Positions 16,201 through 26,014 of a DNA stretch of 64,000 nucleotides are shown piece after piece. Under the pieces are notes generated by a model. The model was not told the origin of the DNA and searched no databases. It saw only the letters and a program-made list of their open reading frames with translations. The DNA is taken from NCBI GenBank assembly GCA_002751075.1, contig NAOQ01000171.1:1556-65555 (forward strand), read 5' to 3'. A program made the translations under genes and the position numbers. Origin of the DNA: Ichthyophonus hoferi (Eukaryota; Opisthokonta; Ichthyosporea; Ichthyophonida; Ichthyophonidae). Position 1 is the first letter of the stretch, and the number at the start of each line of letters is the position of its first letter.

Positions 16201-19200
16201 AGTGGATCCTGACTCTGTAGATATGTAAGTACTAGTAATAGTCATAGTAATGGTAATAGGAATAGTACTACTAGTAGTAAAAGCAATAATATTAGTAATA
16301 GTTCATACTGCATTCTATTTCCTCGACCTATGCATACATATATGCATACACGTTCACGTCTGTATCTCTCTAAGTATCTATAGCGCAGTATTTTCCATCG
16401 ATACCTCCATAGATACCGGTTTTAATGTACTATTCTATAGATAGATAGATAGAGAAATAGGCGGATAGATGAAGTCATAGTATGTGTTATATTATAGTGT
16501 ATTCTAATTGGCCACATATCATAGTGTCGGGAGAACCCCTTTGATGTGGGCATCCTTTCGTGTGTTCTATTCTGACTCAGTGCGAATTTTACTAAGTATG
16601 AAGGCCTCTATTAACCTGCAGGATGCTGTGATGAATACAGGTGAGGTAAATGGGGTGGTGTATTTGCTGCCCATACATATATAATATATATAACATAAAA
16701 TAGTTATACATAAGCCATCATGTACACGCACATATATATGCTCCGCTTTCTCTATATACTCATTCTAATTTTGCTCTATTCATATCTTGATTCTCGAAGT
16801 ACCTCTCCTCTACCTACCTTTTTTAACAACCCTATTGTCATTAGGGCATAAAACCTATCATACCATGTATACACATACACATACATATACACATCTCTTG
16901 CTATATGGAGTGGTGCGTCTGACCTCTATCCCAGCCTACCACCACCCAATGTGTACCCAATACTAATCTATCTGTTGCTGTGACATAATCAGCTGCTCAT
17001 TGGGCGGCGGGTAACAACAACATGGTAACACTGGAAGAACTAGTGGCACATGGAGCTAGATTAGACCTTAAGAATGCCATGGGCCAGACCCCAGGTATAA
17101 CTTGTTACTTGTGTCTTCATTCTGTCCTTATTATTATGCTTACACATATACATACACATACCTATCTACACATATACATACACATACATATACATACATA
17201 TATATATATATATACGCATACACATACACATGCGCATACCCACATACGTACCCACGTTATTCACTCTTCGCTGTTATATGCTGACACATCACATGATGTA
17301 GAGGAGGTTGCAATGGAGAAGAATTATCCAGTAGTAGTGGAATACCTGCGAAGGCAAACCGGATCACAACAACCTAAATGGCTGCGTGCTTTGCTTCAAC
17401 GCAAGGTAGATGCATATTTTATTGCATACTTGTATTGACTTATACCTATACCCGTATATATATATATATATAATTTTTAATTAATCACGCCTTTTTAATC
17501 CTGCTTCTGGCTATGTTCTATTCCTTTCCACTATACATATGTGTTTGTAAAAGCCAGTCTAGATTGGATTATATTACCTGGGTCAACATTTATTTATTTA
17601 TTTAGAAGGTATGCAACATTGTTTATTATTGCAATGCAATCAAGTAAATAACCAATCAATACGGTGTCGGGGGGAAACCACCCAATAATGTTACAGGGGA
17701 TCAGGGCACTGGTACTTGCAATTATGCCTATTGTGTTTCTATTGACTTCTGGGACGGTATTGGCACATCTTAGTGGATGGCCAGCCTTTGTCGCTATGGG
17801 TGTGGTGTGGTTTGGTTCGGGCTATATAATCAAGTGAGTTGTTGTTATTCTGCCTATGGAATCGTATTTTTAATTTTATTGATTGTTATAATTATTTTTT
17901 GGTTTTATTTTCCAGTGTTCTATCTATATAATTATACTTTTATTTTTTATTATCTAGTGAGTTATTATGCCTATTTGATTATATTTTGATTTTTATTGTG
18001 TATCTTTGTATTCTGATTGAATCTTTTTCTCTTTCTTTTTCTCTTTTAACGTACTTTTGATTTCTAATTTTATACTTCATTGTGATATTAAAACTGTGGC
18101 CTATTTGTATTGGTCTCTTATTATTCCATTTGATCACTCGGTCTCACCTCTACTTTATTTTATCTGATTCGTTTAAAAAATTTCTCCTCCATTCATTAAT
18201 ATGCTTTAGTTTTTGTTGAGCTGTCCAAGATAGACTATCGCTATTTTAAAAGTATTAAATCCATTGGTGTAGGTGTAGATGAGAAATTTTATTTGTTTAA
18301 AGCCTTTTTATAGATTCCTCATTTGAGTGTATTAAAACTAGTCAAGTCTGGAAAAACGTTCTCTGGCATAGTGCGTCAATACTATTGCACGTTATATTTG
18401 CGTTTATAATGTTTTGTTTTATGATATTTACTTTGCAACAAGACCAATAGTAATATAACTGTTGATGTATGACCAATCACTTATATATATGCTTGTTACA
18501 ATAGCACAAGTAGATTGGTAGTTATATCTAGATAACAACTAACCAACCAAATGTACTAATAATAATACCATATAGAAATATATATATTGATTTGATTTGA
18601 TTATGCAAGAAGCCATAATAAAACCATTTATTACCTAAGTATGTAAATGGAGATGTAGTGGTGAATGGCATTGATTAAATAGTGATTAGTGCGATAAGGG
18701 ATTGGCTATTTACTTTCTACCAATTGCAGAACCTTCTGGATGAGTGCAAGACGCAATTCGTTCACATTTTCTATATTCACCCAATCATGTCTTCTCTTTT
18801 TATTTGTCTATTTCTTCTGGATGTTAAGAGGTATGTATGGGCTCTTGTATGGTTGGCGTATAGAAATACGCGTATATATATATATATATATGTTTAGAAT
18901 ATGAAGTATGATAGTATGATAATATGGTAAAGTATATATAATATATTTGTGCCTGCATACATACACTAACAAACACGTATGCTTATACGTTGTTAACCTA
19001 ATCATGATTCATATATAATACTGTTTTTCTATTGGTTCTAGCTACCAAATGCCAACGATTTACTTACTCCCTCTCTTACATCCTCCATGACATTTGGCCA
19101 TATAATACTATACTATATACCTACTATCTACACCGTAAAGTAACCCCTATGCTACACGACCTGACTAACCGTAATATCATTACTCCACACAGTCACCTTC

Positions 19201-22200
19201 CTTCGCTTGGATTTGACACTGTTGTTCTTCACTAGTGCTAGTCTTATGATTTATTACTTTCGTCTCACCTGGAAGTCTCCCCCAGGCTTTCTTACTGCGA
19301 CACCCGACCAACAGAGAAGGGTGTGTTGTGTTGTGGGGAGGATGGAAAGGAATGGTTGCATTGCAGTATTTTTCCTCTCTCCTCTTCTCTTTCTCTCTTA
19401 CGCTATTATCACCTGCATGTTTTCTCTCCGTTATTTCTTTCTGCTTAGTATTGTATTTCCTATACTCCATCTCTGCTATATGCATATGCCCATAATTCCT
19501 TCTCCTATGTACATTCTCCCCACCTCCCGTTTTTATTTCTCCCTTATTTCCATTGTATTATGAGTGTGGTGGGTAGCGACTACGCTACACATATGTATTA
19601 CCTTATACACACTCTTATACCTCTATCTTCCTTCACAGACCATTATAGAGTTGGCTGAGCATGGTCAATTTGATGAAAGGTTCTGCACAACATGTGTGGT
19701 GAATATTTCTTCACCTATATCTGTATACATATATACACGTTTACCTATCTATCTGCTTTAAAGAATATATATATATATGCATACCTGCATCTGTAGACCT
19801 TACCTGTAATCCACCCTAGGTTGTCTGTTAGTTTATACACGCCATCCGCTGTGCTGTTCCTGGTGTGTTTATTTATCACAATATTTTCTCTTTCCCCGTC
19901 TCCGTTCAATTTAGCTACACTCTTTCACCATAGTATAAAAATAACACATACCTTTCAGTACCTGGTTTTGTATAACTATGCATATACGTGTATTCACGTG
20001 TTCCATGCCTATATGTATGTTAATGTATCTTGAAAGTCAAGTATGGGTTGTATATAGGAAAAACAATGAAGCCTATATATAGTGATTTGATTTGATTACT
20101 TATCAATAAAAAGAGAGATGGAACGAAAAGGAAAACACAAATTAAATTAAAAAGAAGAGAATAAAATAGCATTAAATAAAAGAAGAGAGGTTCAGATAGA
20201 TGTGACTGCTGCCAATCGTACTTGGTTTACTGGTTTACTTACTATAACTGTATTCCTATACAGTTACGCAAGCCCTTACGCTCCAAACACTGTGCAGTAT
20301 GTGGCCATTGTGTGGCCAAGTTTGATCATCACTGTCCCTTTGCAGCTAACTGTATAGGAGCTAATAACCATCGCCAGTTCTGTCTCTTCCTCTTCTTTCT
20401 CATCGTGGTTGCCTGTACCTACTTCCAGATTTGTCTATTATGTATGTTGTGTTATTTACTTCTTTCTCTCTCGTGTTATTTTGGTTTTATTTGCAGTTCT
20501 TGTATCTTTGATGTGTGTCTTTTCAGTAGATGATAGGCTAAATATAGCAGATGAACTAGATAGTGGGAATAAATACGTGCATAGTGTATATATGTGTGTA
20601 CATGTATGTATCTACCTTGCAAGGCCTAATTCCTATATAGTAACTATACAAAATAACCATATGATCTACGCCCTACAGACCTTCGCAGCATCTGTACCTA
20701 TGATGATTTTATTCTGCCCCAAACCTGGTACTACTTCCATGAACAGGTAGGAAATAAAATGAAAAAGTATCATACATGTAGCGGTGAATTTTTGTGTATC
20801 ATAAACATGTAAATTTGTGTACGGGGCATTGGATAATTGTTTTCTATGCGTATATATATTGTTATGGTTGTAGTTAAATTTTGGGTGGTTACTGTGGTTG
20901 TACTGATTGATATTGCTTCTATTGTTTTATTTGGCTACTATTATCATTATTGCAATGATCAACTCTTGCATCTAGGGATATAGGCAGATATATATTCATT
21001 ATAATTTAATAATACTAAAAACGTTTGTTATACAATAAACCAACCAATATGAACCCAGTGCATTGAATTATAAGATAAACAATAAAAGATATATACTGGA
21101 TGTATAAATTAGGATTGAGATTTATCCAGTTAAAATTAATGATATAAATGAAATATACTAATACAGTGATGTCATTCGTCTACAGCCTGTAGTAGCATGG
21201 ACCTTTACCTATAGTATGTTGCAGACTTCATGGTGTTTTGTGTTGTTATTGGTGCAGAATTATCAGGTCATAGTGAACCTGACAACCAATGAGCGCCTTC
21301 TAATTCATCGCATGAGCTATCTCCATGACGACAAGGTATGTTGTAAAAAATATATATATAATAAAATCATTATAGAAAAAGTACTTATTAATTGGTTATA
21401 TACGATCATGTTTATTGTGTGAACTTTTTATATTACTTTGATATGTATTATAAGTATGAGAATGTGTTTAAGTGTATATATCCCTGTACTTGTATCTGTA
21501 TTACTTAATGTCCCGTGGTGGTTGTTAATGGAGCTGTATATATGGTGTGAGTTGCATTGCAATAATAAATTTGAATGTATAGAAATAAGAATTGCGTTAG
21601 TATGAATATAGAGGTATTGATATTGTTGAACTCAGTGTGTGTTTTGGTATAAAGGTATGAATTTGCAACTCCGCTATTCTCAAATAACATGCTTTGTTGT
21701 TAATTGTTCATGGAATTTGATAAATACTTAACCGATCGTACTATACTTTTATTGGTATGCCTCTACATATATGAGCATTCATTTATACCATCATACCATT
21801 ATACTACATACATACTATCTTACTATCGTGTGATATACACACTTAACCTACTTAATCCACAGGGTAATGTTCGTAATGCGTTTGACAAAGGACCATGGCG
21901 AAATCTGGTTGACTTTTACGAAGGATTTGGCATTTTCCGTACATCGCCTAAGACGGATTGGACTCAAGTACATGAGGTATTTTTTTTTTGTATGCGTGAT
22001 ATATACATAACTTTGCTACTGGATGAAAATCATGATATCATAGTGATAAAGTCATGCCGTATTGACTATTACAACTATAATACTATAACTTATACATCTG
22101 GAACTATTCTCATTTATTCTGGCCTTTTGATTGGCATTATTTTAGTACTAATTATTTATCATCTTTGATATTGGTGTAGTTATGGTTGAAATTGATATAT

Positions 22201-22501
22201 AAATGCCCACTGAAATCAATAGTAATATATGTGTTTCACTCTTTCTTTTCTATTATTTTTGTTTTAGGAGTAGTAGTATTTCACAGATACTTTATATATA
22301 CATGCGAAAGGGAGAGGGAGAGAATAACATGAAAGCCAAAAGGATAAACAAACGGGGCATCAAATAGACAATAGGATATATATGCCTGCTGACACATATA
22401 CCATCTGGCCTTTTTCTTTTCTGTTCTTTTTTTACACCAATATACAGGTACCCCATGAGGGGGAGGATGACAGACCTAGGATAACACTTAGTATGGTGTA
22501 A
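13290..22501 (+). CDS. Ankyrin-repeat DHHC palmitoyltransferase, ZDHHC17/HIP14-like
   Basis: This enzyme S-palmitoylates cytosolic cysteines at Golgi or vesicle membranes, with its ankyrin domain recruiting substrates. Exons: 13290-13424, 13856-13989, 14406-14487, 15062-15157, 16160-16224, 16525-16640, 16993-17094, 17302-17405, 17697-17833, 18730-18830, 19193-19320, 19639-19698, 20264-20441, 20679-20746, 21186-21335, 21863-21976, 22448-22501. They splice in frame to about 607 residues (human ZDHHC17 has 632). Exons 2-8 encode five or six ankyrin repeats, including [17 protein letters not shown] and TPLMWAS. Six hydrophobic segments follow, two before and two after a short hydrophilic break, then the Cys-rich domain, then two more. 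The Cys-rich domain reads [28 protein letters not shown], with the catalytic DHHC intact, although the common DHHCPW is DHHCPF here. TTNERL is the post-membrane TTxE motif. Gap 15500-16138 lies inside intron 4 and costs no coding sequence. It could equally be a ZDHHC13-like member. Confidence 0.95.
15374..15499. repeat. 64-base tandem repeat abutting an assembly gap
   Basis: GTGATAGGATGATTAACCGA begins at 15383 and again at 15447, giving a 64-base period. Two slightly diverged units run straight into the gap at 15500. The gap is therefore plausibly an unresolved tandem array inside intron 4 of the palmitoyltransferase gene. Confidence 0.8.
15500..16138. other. Assembly gap (N)
   Basis: A run of N. 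Open frames crossing it are meaningless. Flanking exons 4 and 5 of the palmitoyltransferase join in frame across it, so coding loss is unlikely. Confidence 0.99.
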
Positions 22502-23934
22502 ACCATCTTTATTATGTATACTGTTGTACTGTTGTGCAGTTACGGAAAGTAATCACCAACGCACAAATTTTCATTTATGAATCATATATAATTATGAAAA
22601 TCAGTTAATTTCCGGGAGAATATGATACGGAATTAGGGCGGTACTGTTTGAAAAACTGGTTTGACGAATCCCTATACCATGGATAGTTAACAATATATTA
22701 TATAGGTGTAAGGGTTATTGATTAACAGTCGTGTATATGCATCTATTACCAATATTGTGTTTGTAATGCAAAACTGATAGGGAATGCAGCTTACTTCTGA
22801 AAAATTGTTTTGCGAGTGCTAATACCTCACTATGATTTAATCACGAGCACATACATGTGCACTTTCATTATCTATTTGAAACATTTTAGAAACCTATATT
22901 CATATTCACTGTCACCACCATAACACTGCAGCCAATGTATATTTTACGTATGTTTAATTTTTTATGATATATACTTTAAAGAATATGCCTGCCACCATTA
23001 AGAGAAAAGGAATATTTAGGTTATAAATACAGTTGTGTATTTATTTTCCGTGTCTAACTAATGGGTTGGCAACATAAATCATGTAACCGCTCGGGAACAC
23101 TAAACTATTAGACTACGAGCCAAGTAAACCAAGGCACTGGATGCCCAAATTAAACATTACTTGCATGTACAAGAACTAATTCGAAAATACAATCATAGGC
23201 AAAATGTGCATAAATTGGTCATGTTTTTTTAATGGCAGTTTTTTATAACATCATTTAGCACCTTCATTATACTGATAAACAATACCAACCAAAAATAACT
23301 CCACGATAAAACAATAGCTTAAAAAATCTAATAATGCCATCTAAATTAATTTTGAAACTACAATTTATATACGGTAACCACTTTAGGTGATATTAGATTA
23401 TCAAAATAAAAGCAGGTCAAAACTATATTTTGAGTTAACTTCCACAATATTATTTTAAATTTCCCCACCCACATGACTCAATAAAAAATATTGGGATAAA
23501 ACGGATAGTAATCATAATGTAAGATTTCTCTACACTAAAGCCTCACTGGAACAGACGAACCTAAAATGAGGTCAAATACCAATGTCGCTACTCTAAAAAA
23601 AAACAATAATAAAATAGCATTAACTATGAAAGACAGAATGCCTAAATACTTCGATTATTTCCTTCAATAAATACCAACAAACAACCAAAATAAACTAAAG
23701 TTTTTTTATAAAAAAATACCGAAAAACAAATGAATATACGGTCTAACTCCAAGAAAAATCCCATAAAGGGAAATCTCTAACTATGCTGGACAACCGAATA
23801 AATCTTGCATTTCTTTATGACCGATCTGCAGCATCAAGCAATGCTCTCTGCAGCCGGAGATACAGAATGCTAAATAACAAAAATAAAAAAATTAACTTGA
23901 AAGAAAAAAATTATTAAGCAACACATTAGCAACA
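22502..23934. other. Intergenic region after the palmitoyltransferase gene
   Basis: No protein gene is recognised. A structured inverted-repeat segment lies at 23739-23882 and is listed separately. A short higher-GC segment around 23540-23575 contains CCTCA and TGAGG arms. The rest is AT-rich without obvious features. Confidence 0.5.
23739..23882 (+). ncRNA. Possible H/ACA-like two-hairpin RNA (tentative)
   Basis: Read on the plus strand, arms CGGT...ACCG close a first hairpin (23739-23796). A hinge AATAAATCTT follows, then arms GCATT...AATGC close a second hairpin (23807-23870) containing CTGCAG...CTGCAG, and ACA lies at 23877-23879. This is the hairpin-hinge-hairpin-tail order of H/ACA guides. 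However, the hinge does not match ANANNA exactly, and the spacing from the upper stem to ACA is longer than the usual 14-16 bases. It could be a chance structure or belong to the minus strand. Confidence 0.22.
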
Positions 23935-24049
23935 CATTATTTTAAAATCTTTATTGAGAATACTCAAAATCATCCTCTCAACAAACCTGTAATGAGATAA
24001 AATAGTTAGTATTTCAAAATCATTTACAAAAAAGTAATATTATCTCTAT

Positions 24050-24143
24050 GAAAGCTCAGACATCCAAGGAAGGTCGTTCGCCAGCATTGACCGAAGTCTA
24101 TAGTGGAAACTGCGAAGTAGGAATAGCATCACTCAGAGCCTTC
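24050..24143 (-). ncRNA. SNORD14: U14 C/D-box snoRNA (SNORD14)
   Basis: U14 pairs with 18S rRNA, guides one 2'-O-methylation and is needed for early small-subunit processing. Both hallmark 18S-complementary segments are present on the minus strand: TTCGCAGTTTCCAC (around 24103-24116) and CCTTCCTTGGATGT (24060-24073), the latter directly before box D, CTGA (24056-24059). Box C is a one-base variant, GTGATGC (24126-24132). Terminal arms GAAGGC and GCTTTC pair over six bases with one G-U. The length of about 94 bases fits U14. It sits in intron 2 of the small host gene. Confidence 0.96.
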
Positions 24144-24338
24144 TAAAAAACTTTGTATACGTATACATTGCAAATTTGATATAAAATAACACAAAAACTT
24201 GCCTTATGAGAAACCGTAGAATTTCTGTATTCGAGAATTTGAATACAATACTCGCTCACTCCTCTAGAAACCTGTTGAATGTGGTAAATAGGTCAGAAGA
24301 GAAAAAGAATCTTGAATATCACAAAAGTTTAAAAGAAC

Positions 24339-24421
24339 TGTTGGTCAGGTCATTGGCTTGTTAAAACAAGTAGTATCGTCATAGTCGTAGGACGGGGAAA
24401 GATACTGTCATCAATCCAACA
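24339..24421 (-). ncRNA. Candidate C/D-box snoRNA, target unassigned
   Basis: On the minus strand, box C TTGATGA (about 24408-24414) and box D CTGA (24345-24348) are flanked by perfectly complementary six-base arms, TGTTGG and CCAACA. An internal ATGACGA near the middle fits box C'. At about 83 bases it has normal C/D size. The guide before box D would read AAGCCAATGAC, and I do not recognise its rRNA or snRNA target. It lies in the intron upstream of the U14-containing intron, which strengthens the call. Confidence 0.7.
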
Positions 24422-24629
24422 TATTCCCAATAATACAAACATTGAATACACCACAAATAATTCCTTTAATCAAAAGAAGAAATAACCAATATTATAAAAA
24501 TCATAAATTAACACAACAAATTGAAAAAAGCCCCAAAAAACCAAATAAAATCAATCTTCAAATAACTCACATATATAAACCAAAAAACGAATGCCCGTAA
24601 ATGAATGAATATTGAAAGCTGGACTACCT

Positions 24630-24637
24630 TATTTATA
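24630..24637 (-). promoter_or_regulatory. TATA box of the snoRNA host gene
   Basis: TATAAATA on the minus strand, about 20-30 bases upstream of the inferred start of exon 1. TATA-like words are common in this AT-rich sequence, so the assignment rests on its position. Confidence 0.4.
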
Positions 24638-24639
24638 CC

Positions 24640-26014
24640 TGTTAATCCATGTGGATTGTGGATGTAGCAAAACACATATTTTTTCCTATTCCAGATTGTA
24701 TTTTGGCGCCAAAACTAATCCGGAACAAATATTTTAATTTACCAATACAAAAATGAGATTAAATAAAGGTACAATTCTGCATGTTTTAGTACGAATTTGT
24801 GTCATATAATCTTAAATTACAACTATCTATGCTAAATCCTACTTATTCATGTATATTGATTTAACTCGAAATAAACAAGCTCAAAATTAATTATATTGTG
24901 CACGTGCATATGTTTATATAGTAATTATTGTAAATAATAACTTATTGTATTATAATATTTCAAGTATATACTTTTTAGGCTTTCTCTCTTTGTTTTTTTA
25001 TTTTAGTAGGCCAATATATATTAGTATTATAATATAACATCACTATTTACAATGACTACGAATGAAGGTAATAACCAGTGTAATATTCAATGTCTGGGAA
25101 CCAAACTAGCTAGCTTCAGTTAAATCTACAACAACATAAATGCTTAATGTTTATAAAGGAAACATTTTGTCTTGTTAAGGTTTTTTTTACCTTTGGTAGC
25201 TTTAGGATATACCTGAACACTGTGGGCGCCTTACGTGGGTATACATACATACACCAGAGAAGGGAGAAATGGGGTAGAGGGGAAGCGATGAGAATGATGT
25301 TTATTCAACCAGAGCCAGGGACATGTAAAGCTTCATTTACATTCGATAAAAACTATTTCATAAAATATGGGGTATTCCTTTTTCTGTGCACAAGAATATT
25401 TCTATATTAATACCTATATATAATTGGTATTTGATGTATCCTATCTGTTATATAAATTTTAATCCATCCACTTGAATGTTGAAGAAGGTCAGGGCCACTT
25501 CCTTATTGGTAGCTTATTCGTCTCTTAAGATAGTCTTCTTACTATTCATACATTCAACTCTGTACATACATACATACATAAGTGTATTTATATTATTATA
25601 AATAGGTGATAAGTGGCTATATAGGGGATACAATACTCATATACTACACCACTCTTATATGTCTGACCTGTCATCGTACAGGGTCTATGACAACCAGATA
25701 CTAAACCATTATTGTTATGATATTATTATCAATATTACTACAGGATATTACCTTGGATAGGTGAAATAATGAATATGCAATTGATATGAAAACTTGTAGG
25801 ATATTTTTCACAATCACTTGAGCGAAGTACTATTGCTATACTACTACCACCAACCGTGTAATGCTATTTCACTGTATATATATATATATGTACGTTCACT
25901 GCAAAAATGCATACATCTACACATGTACTTTCCATTGACAGTAATAACAATTATCCTATAAACGTATATGCCCTATCCAACCCGCTTACGCCACCTTTCT
26001 CCTTTGCTACAGTA
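24640..26014. other. Intergenic region before the ZipA-C-like gene
   Basis: No gene is recognised. The sequence just before the ATG at 26015 (a pyrimidine run ending TGCTACAG) looks like a splice acceptor. A 5' UTR exon, or even an additional coding exon, of the next gene may therefore lie in 25,100-25,450, but none could be identified. Confidence 0.45.

Larger units (their letters stand above)
23935..24617 (-). ncRNA. Spliced non-coding snoRNA host gene
   Basis: This is an inferred small RNA polymerase II gene whose product is its intronic snoRNAs. On the minus strand, TATAAATA (24630-24637) precedes a probable start near 24605-24617. Exon 1 ends at 24571 with TATAT|GTGAGT. Exon 2 is 24271-24203, with a TTCAACAG acceptor and a GC donor AAG|GCAAGT. 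Exon 3 starts at 23986 after ATTACAG and contains AATAAA (23950-23955), followed by a GT-rich stretch typical of a cleavage site. Intron 1 holds a C/D snoRNA and intron 2 holds U14. The joined exons have stop codons in the frames I checked and no recognisable protein. U14 is classically intron-encoded in animals, which supports the arrangement. The exact start and cleavage positions are inference. Confidence 0.65.

Noticed and set aside
19207-19563. 118-residue open frame as an independent gene
   Set aside because: Its first part is exon 11 of the palmitoyltransferase in another start context, and the rest is intron. It is not a separate gene.
24050-24143. Reading the U14 locus as a protein-coding exon (open in one frame for about 14 codons)
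   Set aside because: Both 18S-complementary segments and the C/D boxes identify it as U14 RNA, and the apparent coding stretch ends at a stop inside the RNA.
25147-25410. 87-residue plus-strand open frame upstream of the ZipA-C-like gene
   Set aside because: No recognisable domain, no splice signal in the right phase to join the 26015 exon with confidence, and ordinary composition.
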